Shown here piece by piece: positions 1-8,578 of a DNA stretch of 64,000 bases (positions within the stretch are counted from its first letter, which is position 1; each line of letters starts with the position of its first letter). A program made the position numbers and the translations under genes. The notes under the pieces were generated by a model. That model was given only the letters and a program-made list of their open reading frames with translations, had not been told where the DNA came from and searched no databases. The DNA is from Parvibaculaceae bacterium PLY_AMNH_Bact1 (lineage in GTDB: Bacteria > Pseudomonadota > Alphaproteobacteria > Parvibaculales > Parvibaculaceae): positions 2,728,001 through 2,792,000 of the forward strand of contig CP126168.1 of the NCBI GenBank assembly GCA_032881465.1. The letters run 5' to 3'.

Positions 1-387
1 CATCGACTGCGCCCGCGTGATACGTGGCATGAATTCCATGGCAATGGCCACAATGCCGGCATCTGCATATTTCTGAACGCGTTCTTTGTCCCCATAAGGG
101 TTCAGGATCGCAGCAAGCAGCGCACCTTTTTTCATGGCACCCAGCTGCTCATCATCCAGACCACGCACGGCAAAGACCGCATCTGCGTCCTTGATAGCGT
201 CCGCAGATGACCCAGCTATGCTGGCACCAGCTTCTTTAAACACTGCGTCAGAGATGTGAGACCCAGCACCGGCACCGGTTTCAACGACCACGTCAAAACC
301 AAGCCCAGCGAGTTTCTTTACCGTTTCAGGAGACGCCGCAACACGCGGTTCCCCTTCCATTCTTTCCTTGGGAATTGCGAGCTTCAT
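1..387 (-). CDS. pntA: NAD(P) transhydrogenase subunit alpha (part 1), N-terminus, cut by window edge
   Basis: The reverse strand reads MKLAIPKERMEGEPRVAASP from an ATG at 387 and stays open for 129 codons to the window edge. This is the N-terminal NAD(H)-binding domain I of proton-translocating transhydrogenase; the last visible residues, ITRAQSM, match the conserved core of the family. The enzyme couples the proton gradient to NADPH formation at the inner membrane. In Alphaproteobacteria the alpha chain is commonly split into two genes, and the rest would lie beyond base 1. The gene follows a small oxidase-subunit gene on the same strand, a frequent alphaproteobacterial order. It is truncated only by the window, with no sign of damage. 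Confidence 0.93.
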   Translation of the reverse strand, partial: MKLAIPKERMEGEPRVAASPETVKKLAGLGFDVVVETGAGAGSHISDAVFKEAGASIAGSSADAIKDADAVFAVRGLDDEQLGAMKKGALLAAILNPYGDKERVQKYADAGIVAIAMEFMPRITRAQSM

Positions 388-437
388 GGATTAATCGCCA
401 CCCTTTCACCACGGACGTTCTTGATGACGTCGTTGTC

Positions 438-460
438 TGTTTGTGGAACGTCGACAAACA
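438..460. promoter_or_regulatory. Inverted repeat upstream of pntA
   Basis: TGTTTGT at 438-444 and ACAAACA at 454-460 form a perfect 7-bp inverted repeat with a 9-bp spacer. It lies 51 bp upstream of the pntA start, in the 170-bp gap after the small oxidase-subunit gene. Its position and size suit a dimeric regulator site or a weak leader hairpin. No regulator can be named. Confidence 0.3.
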
Positions 461-557
461 CACGCCCCACGTCGATTGCACAATGCTAATGCTTGAACCA
501 CATGAGGCGCCGCACGGAAATCCGCAACCGACCTCACGAAAAAGAGACCTGACCTGA

Positions 558-707
558 CTAGAGGAGAAACACAGCCATCAGGATCAAAAGAACCGTGCAC
601 CCGATGGTGCCGTACTTCGTGAAAGCGACAAAACCGTCAAACGTGCGTTCGTGTTCTGCCTCGTCCATGGTGTCACTCCAAACGCTGTCGGATTTTCCTT
701 CGCTCAT
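558..707 (-). CDS. aa3-type cytochrome c oxidase subunit IV-like small membrane protein
   Basis: This 49-residue protein begins MSEGKSDSVW and carries the HERTFDGFVAFTKYGTI block followed by a single C-terminal membrane helix rich in I, L and V. That is the pattern of the short bacterial aa3 oxidase subunit IV family (COX4_pro_2). Such subunits are small, non-catalytic helices of the terminal oxidase. I chose the ATG at 707 because AGAGGG precedes it closely and because the family is about 50 residues; a longer frame starting at 785 would add 26 unlikely residues. It lies upstream of pntA on the same strand, an arrangement seen in many Alphaproteobacteria. Confidence 0.78.
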   Translation of the reverse strand: MSEGKSDSVWSDTMDEAEHERTFDGFVAFTKYGTIGCTVLLILMAVFLL

Positions 708-828
708 TGCCCTCTGCCTTTCAAAAAACCGCGTATTTGCGCGGACTATAGCAAAAGCGGCCCCTCCGGCAACCTTCGCCCTCACACTTATTCTAGTCGA
801 AAATGATCAGACAGGAGAGCATAGGTGA

Positions 829-1827
829 TCAGCCAACCCTATGGGTCGGGTCAGAATGCTCCCAATCCGCCAAAAGCGCCCGGATCGCAGCCACAAAGGC
901 GAGCGGCTGGTCCAGCATAACGTGGTGCCTGGCCTGGGGAATCTCGATCACCGGAGCTGCTCGACCCAGCAAATCAAACATATATTCCCCGATTTCCACC
1001 GGCATTAGGACTGAATATTCGCCCCTCATCAGCGCGATTCGACATTTTGTGGCCCTCAACCGGCCAGCCGTGTCCCCGATCTCGAACCTTTGCCAGATTT
1101 TCGGGTCAAATTTCCAGGTCCACCCCCCTTCAACCCGTTTGAGCGATGTTCGGGCAATATAGTCGGCCGCATAAAGGTTTTCGCAGGGCTGCGGCGGCGC
1201 CAGCCTGAAACGCGAAACCGCCTCATCCAGCGTCTTGTAGACCCTGTGAGGGCGGACTTTTCGGTCGGGTGGACCGCCAGGGCGGTCTGGTGGGTTCACC
1301 GGACTGTCCACAATGACCGTACCCGCCAGCCGGTCTCCATAGAGAGCACCCGTCAGAATGGTGATAAATCCGCCAAATGAGTGGGCAACAATGATCGGCG
1401 GCTCAGAATTCTCAAAAAACCCAGCGGCCTCACAGACAGCCATCTGTTCTTCAGCGAACATCTCGACGGAGTAGGTCTCCCGAAACCCGCTGTCGCCCAT
1501 GCCGGACATATCCATGGCGACGACGGAATATTCCCGCGCGAGGAACGGTGCAATGAAGGACCACCAGCGCGCATGCGCCCCGTTGCCATGAACCAGCAAG
1601 AGACCTGGTTTCGTGCGTTCGCCCCATTGAAGATAGTGAATGGCGCAGCCACTAACATCAACAGTGTGGCTTGTCGGTTCCGTGTCCAGCGCTCGCGTGA
1701 ACCAGGAGGGCGGCTGAATAACGTCAGGGCCAACACTATCGCCCGGCGCCAGATCAAACGCCTTTTTGTCGACAGGCTGATCAACAACCAACCCGTCCTT
1801 GCGCTTGTTCTCTAAATCGTCGTTCAT
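829..1827 (-). CDS. Alpha/beta-fold hydrolase
   Basis: This 332-residue cytosolic hydrolase has the usual landmarks in order: the oxyanion-hole segment [13 protein letters not shown] near residues 77-89, a nucleophile elbow AHSFGG with Ser150, an acidic candidate near E270, and a late His in [10 protein letters not shown] near 301. The substrate is unknown; small-ester or epoxide-type chemistry is possible. Its ATG overlaps the stop of the upstream thioesterase by 4 bp, so it is the last gene of the pepF-ABC1 kinase-thioesterase-hydrolase operon. A clear paralogue lies at 25726-26742 and shares the HGNGAHARW and HHxMLDQP segments. Coupling to a thioesterase and an ABC1 kinase hints at lipid or isoprenoid-related metabolism. 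Confidence 0.82.
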   Translation of the reverse strand: MNDDLENKRKDGLVVDQPVDKKAFDLAPGDSVGPDVIQPPSWFTRALDTEPTSHTVDVSGCAIHYLQWGERTKPGLLLVHGNGAHARWWSFIAPFLAREYSVVAMDMSGMGDSGFRETYSVEMFAEEQMAVCEAAGFFENSEPPIIVAHSFGGFITILTGALYGDRLAGTVIVDSPVNPPDRPGGPPDRKVRPHRVYKTLDEAVSRFRLAPPQPCENLYAADYIARTSLKRVEGGWTWKFDPKIWQRFEIGDTAGRLRATKCRIALMRGEYSVLMPVEIGEYMFDLLGRAAPVIEIPQARHHVMLDQPLAFVAAIRALLADWEHSDPTHRVG

Positions 1828-2261
1828 GGCCGTTCTCCAAGCGCTTTGAAGACACCGCTTCCGGTCATAACAGTGCGCTCCCCAACCCAGATTTTGCCTG
1901 ACACCGTGATGAAGCCATCTTCTTCCCCGGTTATCTCAGCCGAGCCTTCTACCCAGTCACCGAGATGGGCCGCGGAGACAAAGTCTGTCAACAAGCGGAC
2001 CGTTACCCAATAGCGATGATGCGCGACGGTGACCGCATGACCAAAGGCCGTGTCTGCAAAAGCCATCAACATGCCGCCATGGCAATTGCCCATGCCATTG
2101 GTGTGATGCTCTTCCACCCGAAACGCCCGCGAATAAGCCTGCCCCTCTCCCCGGCGCTCATAAAGAGGGCCGATCTGGCGACCAAATCCCCGCGACCAGT
2201 TCATCTGCTCATAGCCCTCAGGCACAGGCAGCAGTGTTTCTTCTAAAAGATCGTCAGTCAT
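1824..2261 (-). CDS. PaaI-like hotdog-fold acyl-CoA thioesterase
   Basis: The 145-residue protein has the single hotdog domain of the PaaI/YigI-type thioesterases. The diagnostic segment [20 protein letters not shown] at about residues 55-74 contains the Asn-x-x-Gly-x-x-H-G-G core and the helix acidic residue that activates water. Members hydrolyse acyl- or aryl-CoA thioesters in the cytosol, usually as tetramers. Its 3' end overlaps the next gene by 4 bp, and it follows the ABC1-kinase gene after 15 bp, so all appear cotranscribed. The chain-length or aromatic preference cannot be read from sequence. Confidence 0.82.
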   Translation of the reverse strand: MTDDLLEETLLPVPEGYEQMNWSRGFGRQIGPLYERRGEGQAYSRAFRVEEHHTNGMGNCHGGMLMAFADTAFGHAVTVAHHRYWVTVRLLTDFVSAAHLGDWVEGSAEITGEEDGFITVSGKIWVGERTVMTGSGVFKALGERP

Positions 2262-2276
2262 GAGATACCGTTTGCG

Positions 2277-3644
2277 TTAGGAAGCTGAAAAATCGGGAGT
2301 TGGCACGCCTGCCTTTTCGAGCGCTGCGGCCTGGCGCTGCTCAAGCTGCGCGAATTCAAAATCTGCGATCGTCTCATTGAAAAGCCGATAGAAATTGAGC
2401 TCAGCGCCGAGATGCAGGAACACACCGCCGAGGCCAATCGCCGCCCGGTCCATAAAAACAAATTCGCGTGGTGGCGTCACCGGCCCATGTTCTTTAAGCG
2501 CAGCGTGCACAGAGCTCGCTTGCTTGCGTCCATAGTCTCCTGGCGAGATCCCATCCGCAATCGAGCGAACACGATCATCAAGCAGCGGCCCGTAGATAAA
2601 GCCCGCCCAGAGATTGAGAATATCAATCAACTCGTTCGACAGGTTCCGGAAGCCCCAAGTCTCATAGGCCGCAACGGACCGGTCCCGATCATCCGCTTCC
2701 AGCGACCGATAAAGCTCAATCACGCCCTGCACGAAGGTTGGTGGAAAAATGCGAATGCAGCCATAGTCGAGAAGATTGATACCGAGGTCTGGCCTGACGC
2801 TGTAATTGCCAAGGTGCGGGTCGCCATGAATCACACCGTAGTGACTAAAGGGATACCACCAGGCCGTGAACATGGCCTCAGCAATCGCATTGCGATCGTG
2901 CAGCGAATGCTCAGTGAAGTCGAGGAGCGGTTTGCCCTCCAGCCAGTCCATCGTCAGCAATCGCTCGGTTGATAGACCATCATGAACACCGGGAACCTGA
3001 ATGCACGGCTCTGCGTCAAATATGTCCGCATAAAGACGCATATGCGCAGCTTCACGAGCATAGTCCAACTCTTCGCGAAGCCTGAGACCAATCTCATCGG
3101 CCATCTCGCTTGTGTCGATGGACGTATCCATCCGCCGGTGAATAGAGAAGATCAGAGCCAACTGACTGAGATCGGCTTCCACTGCCGACTGCATATCCGG
3201 ATATTGCAGCTTGCAGGCGACGGCCTCGCCCTCAAGCGTCTCTGCTTTGTGGACTTGTCCGAGAGACGCAGCAGCAGCCGCTTCGCGGTCAAACGCGGTA
3301 AATTTTTTCTTCCAACCAGGTCCAAGTTCCGCCGCCATACGGCGCTTAACAAACGGCCAGCCCATCGCCGGCGCCATAGACTGAAGCTGAGAAAGCTCGG
3401 CAGCATATTCCTTTGGCAACGCTTCTGGGATCGTCGCCATCATCTGAGCGACCTTCATGATGGGCCCTTTGAGACCACCAAGCGCCGCCTTCAGATCCTG
3501 CGCATTCTTGTCAGATGAGCCATCGCCGCCCATGAGCCGTTGACCAGCCACTTTGGCTGCAACACCGCCCACATTGACGCCAACTTTCGCATAGCGGGCG
3601 ACTCGGGCGCTTAGCCTGTTTTCTTCAGCATCGCGTTTGCTCAA
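2277..3644 (-). CDS. ABC1/UbiB (ADCK)-family atypical kinase
   Basis: The 455-residue protein matches the ABC1/ADCK family. The visible motifs are a KxGQ-like segment (LKGPIMKVAQMMA, residues 58-70), the alanine-rich loop with ASLGQVHKA near 126-134 that replaces a glycine loop, a catalytic HGDPHLGN and a metal-binding LLDYG. Relatives such as UbiB and Coq8 support ubiquinone or other isoprenoid-lipid homeostasis and behave more like ATPases than protein kinases. UbiB proper is usually longer with C-terminal membrane helices; I see none here, so the Coq8/ADCK-like group is the better label. It starts within the stop of pepF (4-bp overlap). Confidence 0.85.
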   Translation of the reverse strand: MSKRDAEENRLSARVARYAKVGVNVGGVAAKVAGQRLMGGDGSSDKNAQDLKAALGGLKGPIMKVAQMMATIPEALPKEYAAELSQLQSMAPAMGWPFVKRRMAAELGPGWKKKFTAFDREAAAAASLGQVHKAETLEGEAVACKLQYPDMQSAVEADLSQLALIFSIHRRMDTSIDTSEMADEIGLRLREELDYAREAAHMRLYADIFDAEPCIQVPGVHDGLSTERLLTMDWLEGKPLLDFTEHSLHDRNAIAEAMFTAWWYPFSHYGVIHGDPHLGNYSVRPDLGINLLDYGCIRIFPPTFVQGVIELYRSLEADDRDRSVAAYETWGFRNLSNELIDILNLWAGFIYGPLLDDRVRSIADGISPGDYGRKQASSVHAALKEHGPVTPPREFVFMDRAAIGLGGVFLHLGAELNFYRLFNETIADFEFAQLEQRQAAALEKAGVPTPDFSAS

Positions 3645-5449
3645 GAGAGCGTCTCCAACTCATCAATAAAGCCTTCTATCACGCCAAGCCCCTTGTTCCA
3701 GAAGGCAGGGTCTGATGCATCAAGACCAAACGGTGCCAACAATTCCTTATGACGTCGAGATCCGCCGGCCCGTAGCATATCGAAGTACCGCTCTTGGAAC
3801 CCGCCTTCTGAGGATTCATAAACCGCATAGAGCGAGTTCACCAGACAATCACCAAAAGCGTAGGCGTATACATAGAAAGGCGAATGAATGAAGTGGGGAA
3901 TGTAGCACCAGAAGGTCTCATACCCCTCAGACAAACGCACGGAGGGCCCGAGACTTTCGGTCTGCACCTCCATCCAGATTTTCCCGATATCCTCGGATGT
4001 GAGCTCGCCCTCACGTCGCGCGACATGCAGCCGGCGCTCAAATGTATAAAACGCAACCTGGCGAACACAGGTGTTGATCATGTCCTCCACTTTGGAGGCA
4101 AGCATGGCCTTGCGCGAGGCTGCGTCCGTCGTCTCAGATAGTAGGCGTTTGAAAGTAAGCATCTCTCCAAAGACAGAAGCCGTCTCTGCAAGCGTCAGCG
4201 GCGTTTCTGCCATCAAGGCACCCTGATCGGCAGCGAGCACCTGGTGCACCCCATGCCCCAACTCATGCGCTAGTGTCATCACATCGCGCGTACGGCCCAT
4301 GTAGTTGATCAGGATGAAGGGGTTTGCGGACGGCACTGTAGGATGAGAAAACGCCCCACCCGCTTTGCCTTCTCGTGGTGCTGCATTAATCCATCCCCGA
4401 TCAAAGAAAGGTTCTGCCTGAGCCGCCAGATCCGGCGCAAAATCGCCATAGGCAGAGAGCACAATATCTTTCGCTCTGTCCCAGGGAATGAGATCCGTCT
4501 TCTCTTCAGGCAAAGGCGCATTTCGGTCCCAGGTCTCCAGCTTGTCGAGACCTAACCATTTAGCTTTCAACGCATAATACCGGTGAGACAGTCTGGGATA
4601 GGCTTGCTGCACCGACTTGGTAAGGGCATCGACGACCGGCGCCTCGACCCGGTTGGCGATATGACGAGCACCGGCCACGTCGCCATAGCCGCGCCACCTG
4701 CCCTCAAGCTCAAGATCTTTGGACAGCGTGTTGGTGATATGGGTGAAGAGCGGTTGATCCGCCTGAAAACGCGCCGTCAAAGCCTCAACAGCCTTCTGGC
4801 GTAATGCGCGATCAGGATCTGCGAGCTTGTCCAGCACCTGCTCAAGGGAGGCTGTGCGTCCTTCGAACTCAAACTGCATCCGAGCCATCGTCTCATCAAA
4901 GAGCCGCGTCCAGGCTGAGCGCCCGGTCAGAGACTTGTCTTGCATGAGCTGCTCAGATTCCGTCGAAAGGTCATGCTCCCGGTGCAATCGCAGATCATTC
5001 ACCCACGGCAGATAGCGAGCAAAGGCTGGAGAGGAGGCCACCAAATAGTCAATCTGCTCTTCAGTAAGCCCATTCAGCTCCAATCCAAAAAACAGAAGCT
5101 CGGAATTGAGTTCAGTCAGCGCAGACTGCATGTCGCCATAGAAACGCGCATGCTCTGGAACCATTGATGAAGAGGCAAACACCAAACCTGCATAGGAAGC
5201 GATCCGTCCCATACGGTCTTCCAGAGCTTCATATACGGTGATCGCGTCGGCAAGCGCATCGCCACCATTCGAAGCTGCGGCCATCTCTGCGAGCTTTCCA
5301 CGATAGGATTTCGCAAAATCCGACACCGTCTCTCTTAGAGAAGCCATATCAACGGCGATTTGAGGGTCTTTGACCCCTTGGTAGAACACACGGAGGTCCC
5401 ACTCCGGCAAATTGCCCAATTCTTTGGTGGGAGATGCACTCATATCCAT
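3641..5449 (-). CDS. pepF: M3-family oligoendopeptidase F
   Basis: This is a zinc metallopeptidase of about 602 residues. The HExxH zinc site reads HELGH at 395-399 within MTLAHELGHGVHQ, and the overall length matches PepF/M3B enzymes. These cytosolic enzymes cut short peptides. I set the start at the ATG at 5449; a second ATG two codons later and a TTG at 5470 are alternatives, none with a strong ribosome-binding site. It is the first gene of an overlapping operon and follows a 230-bp leader region that contains a nested inverted repeat. Confidence 0.88.
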   Translation of the reverse strand: MDMSASPTKELGNLPEWDLRVFYQGVKDPQIAVDMASLRETVSDFAKSYRGKLAEMAAASNGGDALADAITVYEALEDRMGRIASYAGLVFASSSMVPEHARFYGDMQSALTELNSELLFFGLELNGLTEEQIDYLVASSPAFARYLPWVNDLRLHREHDLSTESEQLMQDKSLTGRSAWTRLFDETMARMQFEFEGRTASLEQVLDKLADPDRALRQKAVEALTARFQADQPLFTHITNTLSKDLELEGRWRGYGDVAGARHIANRVEAPVVDALTKSVQQAYPRLSHRYYALKAKWLGLDKLETWDRNAPLPEEKTDLIPWDRAKDIVLSAYGDFAPDLAAQAEPFFDRGWINAAPREGKAGGAFSHPTVPSANPFILINYMGRTRDVMTLAHELGHGVHQVLAADQGALMAETPLTLAETASVFGEMLTFKRLLSETTDAASRKAMLASKVEDMINTCVRQVAFYTFERRLHVARREGELTSEDIGKIWMEVQTESLGPSVRLSEGYETFWCYIPHFIHSPFYVYAYAFGDCLVNSLYAVYESSEGGFQERYFDMLRAGGSRRHKELLAPFGLDASDPAFWNKGLGVIEGFIDELETLS

Positions 5450-5523
5450 AAAACCACTCGCTGCTTTCAAACTCTGAGAACAAGGAATATGGCCCTGTGA
5501 TCGCGAGTCTCAAAGGGCAGAAA

Positions 5524-5567
5524 GCACTTTCAGCAAAAGTTGCCAGACTTTTGCGGTTCGAAAGTGC
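5524..5567. repeat. Nested inverted repeat upstream of pepF
   Basis: An outer pair, GCACTTTC at 5524-5531 and GAAAGTGC at 5560-5567, encloses an inner pair, GCAAAAGT at 5533-5540 and ACTTTTGC at 5547-5554, with a TGCCAG loop. Both arms are perfect 8-bp matches. It sits 75 bp upstream of the pepF ATG, so it could be a leader hairpin, a cruciform or a double operator. No U-run follows it on either strand, so it is not a simple terminator. Confidence 0.6.
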
Positions 5568-5670
5568 GCTAGCAAATATGCATGTTTCCGAAAAGCACCA
5601 AATCATCCCTTGGGGTTGCGGCGAAAAACACGCGCAGGCAAGAGGCCCCAGTAAGCAGGAAAACCGTTTC

Positions 5671-5707
5671 GCCAAAAGAAAAGGCCCCGGTTTTCCAACC
5701 AGGGCCT
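5671..5707 (-). terminator. Rho-independent terminator of the OmpA-type lipoprotein gene
   Basis: On the minus strand a stem AAGGCCC/GGGCCTT plus GGTT/AACC, broken by one mismatch and closed by a four-base loop, is followed by TTCTTTT. It begins 24 bp after the stop of the OmpA-family lipoprotein gene. Confidence 0.85.
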
Positions 5708-5730
5708 TCCTGAAGTCTATGTGTGTCGGC

Positions 5731-6573
5731 TTAGTCGACCGTCACAACCGCACGGCGGTTGAGCGGCTCACGCACACCATCACCTGTTGAGACAGCAAGA
5801 TTGCTCTCACCAGATGTTGTTGAGCTTGACACGCCTGCGTTACGAGCCTGCAGAGCGCTAGACACTGCATTGGCACGACGCTGACCAAGAGCCTCGTTGT
5901 AAGCTGAGCTACCGGACGTATCGGTGTGACCGACAACGTTCACGGAGCGGCTTCCAACTGTGTTGGCAATTTCGTCAACAACAGACTGAGCTGCAGCTGT
6001 CAGGTTCGACTTGTTGAAGCCGAAATAGATGGTCCAAGGACCAGCTGGAGCTTGTTCGCATTCAGCAAGAGCTTCGTAGAAAGCTGCTTTTTCTGCTTCA
6101 ACACGGTTTGGCTGTACTGGACCGCCAACGCCACCGAAGTATGAGCCATCAATGCCCATGTCGTTGTCGCTAGACTGTTCCACCCAACCATCATAGTAGC
6201 GCTGAGCTTTTGCACACTGACAAGCGTTGTCGCCTTCGCGACCACCATTGTCGAGCGCAGCAAGAAGACGTGCACGGCCTTCCTGCAATTCGCCAAGAGC
6301 TTCAGGCAGAACTGCGAAATTCGCTGGGTCATACGGCATTACCGTCTGACCGGCAGCTGCAGCGCGGCCTTTTTCTACGATGCGTGCTGTATCGATCCAG
6401 TCGCAATCAACATATGCTTCTGAAGTAGCACGGTCTTGATATTCCCGCGCGAGACAGGCGTTAAAGTCACTACCTGAAATTTCCTCGCTGAGGTAGGACT
6501 CAGCATGCCAGGTACCGCAAGCGGCCAAACCCAACATCGCCCCTACCGCAATCATCCGGGATAGAATTTTCAT
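5731..6573 (-). CDS. OmpA-family outer-membrane lipoprotein
   Basis: The 280-residue precursor begins MKILSRMIAVGAMLGLAACG, a lipoprotein signal peptide with lipobox LAAC and lipidated Cys19. A middle region of unclear fold contains a CQCAKAQRYYDGWVEQ segment seen in some alphaproteobacterial OmpA-like proteins. The C-terminal third is an OmpA peptidoglycan-binding domain (IYFGFNKSNLT..., then NVVGHTDTSGS...N..LGQRRANAV). It should tether the outer membrane to the cell wall. The ATG at 6573 is preceded by GGAGAGTGGG, and the signal peptide supports it; an upstream in-frame extension to 6666 is rejected. It is a single-gene unit ending in a strong terminator. Confidence 0.88.
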   Translation of the reverse strand: MKILSRMIAVGAMLGLAACGTWHAESYLSEEISGSDFNACLAREYQDRATSEAYVDCDWIDTARIVEKGRAAAAGQTVMPYDPANFAVLPEALGELQEGRARLLAALDNGGREGDNACQCAKAQRYYDGWVEQSSDNDMGIDGSYFGGVGGPVQPNRVEAEKAAFYEALAECEQAPAGPWTIYFGFNKSNLTAAAQSVVDEIANTVGSRSVNVVGHTDTSGSSAYNEALGQRRANAVSSALQARNAGVSSSTTSGESNLAVSTGDGVREPLNRRAVVTVD

Positions 6574-6988
6574 CCCACTCTCCGTCGTCGTTTTAAGCAC
6601 ACCCCCCGTACATACGGAGGACCCGGACCCCACCGGACTGCCATTCATGAAACCAATTGGTCGCACGTATCGGCAGGTTCCTTCAAGGTGGTTTCAGGTT
6701 TTAGCCTTAATTGCGAGCGCAGAGTCACCCCTCCGCAACACCTATGGACCAAAATGTGACAGTTTTACGCACCCCGCCCACACATTAACCATTATTGGCA
6801 GCGTTCGGCGAAAAAAACGGCGTCGAAACAATCGAATCTCCCCCTCTTTAAACCCGCCTTTACCTGTCTGACCCATATTGGGTCACAGCCGCTGATGGTG
6901 CGATCACTCGCTTTCTTCCTCAGCGGCCTCGTTTTGTGATTCGTCGCCCGCGGTCTTAAGCGGACCCGCAGGGGAACTAGAGGTAGGC
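6574..6988. other. 415-bp divergent intergenic region
   Basis: This region separates the lipoprotein gene (minus) from the NtrC-class regulator gene (plus). It must contain both promoters. I see a TTAACCAT element at 6785-6792, which equals a CtrA half-site but lacks the second half, and a 17-bp palindrome at 6869-6885. No convincing gene or RNA was found; a 14-codon frame at 6894-6938 has no further support. Confidence 0.5.
6869..6885. promoter_or_regulatory. Palindrome upstream of the NtrC-class regulator
   Basis: TGACCCA-TAT-TGGGTCA is a perfect 7-bp inverted repeat about 100 bp upstream of the regulator start. That position suits a dimeric transcription-factor site, possibly autoregulation. 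The binding protein is unknown. Confidence 0.4.
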
Positions 6989-8491
6989 ATGGCTCAAACG
7001 GTATTGGTCGTCGATGATGACCCAGCACAGCGGCGTATTCTGGAAGAAGTCGTCAGCCGTGATGGCTACCGGGTTGTGAGCGCTGACGGGGGCGACCCAG
7101 CTCTCGACATCCTCAATGGTCCCAACGGCAAGGACATATCCTGCATGATCCTTGACTTGGTAATGCCAGGCATGGACGGCATGGAAGTACTCGATGCGAT
7201 CGCCCCGACACACAGTGAGTTACCGGTCATCGTGTTGACAGCCCAGGCAGGGGTGGAGACAGTCGTAAAGGCCATGCGGGCAGGCGCCGATGACTTTGTC
7301 ATGAAGCCTGTGAGCCCGGAGCGGCTCTATGTCTCTATACGTAATGCCCTGAAAGTCACTGCCCTCGCCGGCGAAGTAAACCGACTCCAGAAGAAGGCCA
7401 AAGGCCAACTTACTTTCGACGACATTATTGCAGGCGCTCCTTCCATGAGCTCCGTGCTCAAGCTGGGCCGACGCGCCGCACAGTCCAACATCCCCGTCCT
7501 TATTGAAGGTGAAAGCGGTGTCGGTAAGGAATTGATCGCCAGCGCCATCCAGGGCGAAAGCGACCGGGCCGGTGGCCCCCTCATCACGGTCAACTGCGGT
7601 GCGATCCCTGAAAACCTCATTGAAAGCATTCTCTTCGGTCACGAAAAAGGCGCCTTTACCGGAGCATCAGAAAAACACGCTGGTAAATTCGTCGAGGCCA
7701 ATGGCGGCACCCTCTTTCTAGATGAGATCGGTGAACTACCTCTGGATATGCAGGTAAAGCTGCTCCGCGCCATCCAAGAAGGGGAAGTGGACCCCGTCGG
7801 TGCCAAACGACCCGTGAAAGTCGACATCCGCCTCATCTCTGCGACCAACCGGGACCTCATCCAAATGGTCACCGATGGGCGCTTCCGTGAAGACCTCTAT
7901 TACCGATTGAACGTCTTCCCCATCTTTCTGCCGCCTGTGCGCGACCGTAAAGAAGATGTGCCGGACCTCGTCACCCACTTTGTTCAGCGCATCGCTGCTG
8001 AAGAGGGCAAGAAGGTTGCTGGTGTTGCCGCCGATGCAATGGGCATGCTCGCCGCGTATGACTGGCCCGGCAATGTCCGCCAACTCGAAAACACTGTCTT
8101 CCGGGCCATCGTCCTATGTGATGGCGACATGCTGACCATTGCCGATTTCCCTCAGATCGCCGCACAGGTCGAGGGATATGACCCAATTGTAGCGACAGCC
8201 CCTGCCTCGCCAACTGTTCAAGCTGAACCCCAACCTGCCATGATCACAAGTGATCCGGCGACCCCATCAAATGGGATTGCAGCGTTTGCCCGCTCGACTT
8301 TTGGAGAGGGCATTACAGTGACGGACGACGGAGGTGAACTCCGCAAGCTGGAAGACATTGAAGCCGATCTCATCCGCATGGCCATCGACAAATATAAAGG
8401 CCATATGTCCGAAGTCGCCCGACGGTTGGGAATTGGGCGCTCGACGCTCTACCGCAAAGTTCGCGATCTCGGCCTCGACGTAACGCGGTAG
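6989..8491 (+). CDS. Sigma-54-dependent NtrC-class response regulator
   Basis: The 500-residue protein has three domains. A receiver domain (1-120) carries phospho-acceptor D56 in LDLVMPG and K106. An AAA+ sigma-54 activation domain follows at about 145-380, with Walker A GESGVGKE at 174-181, GAFTGA at 221-226 and Walker B LFLDEIG near 242. A Fis-type helix-turn-helix ends the protein (EVARRLGIGRSTLYRKVRDLG). It should activate sigma-54 promoters after phosphorylation by an unseen histidine kinase. A Pro/Ala-rich linker of about 60 residues separates the AAA+ and DNA-binding parts. No kinase gene is adjacent, so the signal is unknown. AGAGGT precedes the ATG. Confidence 0.93.
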   Translation: MAQTVLVVDDDPAQRRILEEVVSRDGYRVVSADGGDPALDILNGPNGKDISCMILDLVMPGMDGMEVLDAIAPTHSELPVIVLTAQAGVETVVKAMRAGADDFVMKPVSPERLYVSIRNALKVTALAGEVNRLQKKAKGQLTFDDIIAGAPSMSSVLKLGRRAAQSNIPVLIEGESGVGKELIASAIQGESDRAGGPLITVNCGAIPENLIESILFGHEKGAFTGASEKHAGKFVEANGGTLFLDEIGELPLDMQVKLLRAIQEGEVDPVGAKRPVKVDIRLISATNRDLIQMVTDGRFREDLYYRLNVFPIFLPPVRDRKEDVPDLVTHFVQRIAAEEGKKVAGVAADAMGMLAAYDWPGNVRQLENTVFRAIVLCDGDMLTIADFPQIAAQVEGYDPIVATAPASPTVQAEPQPAMITSDPATPSNGIAAFARSTFGEGITVTDDGGELRKLEDIEADLIRMAIDKYKGHMSEVARRLGIGRSTLYRKVRDLGLDVTR

Positions 8492-8544
8492 CGCCCCGCC
8501 AAAAAACCAGTTGCTCTTTCTTGACAGCATGTGCCGCCCCACTT

Positions 8545-8563
8545 AAACGTATGTTATACGTTT
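8545..8563. promoter_or_regulatory. Palindromic operator (probable Zur box) in the zur promoter
   Basis: AAACGTAT-GTT-ATACGTTT is a perfect 8-bp inverted repeat just upstream of zur. A TTGACA (8521-8526) lies 17 bp before TAAACG (8544-8549), so the palindrome covers the likely -10 element and transcription start. This is where an autorepressing Fur-family protein would bind. That it is bound by Zur is inference from position. Confidence 0.6.
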
Positions 8564-8578
8564 TCTTTGGAGACACCC

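Noticed and set aside
6785-6792. Full CtrA binding site
   Set aside because: Only the TTAACCAT half is present; the second TTAA at seven bases distance is missing.
6894-6938. 14-codon frame before the NtrC-class regulator, possible leader peptide
   Set aside because: No repeat of regulatory codons, no attenuator hairpin and no clear ribosome-binding site.
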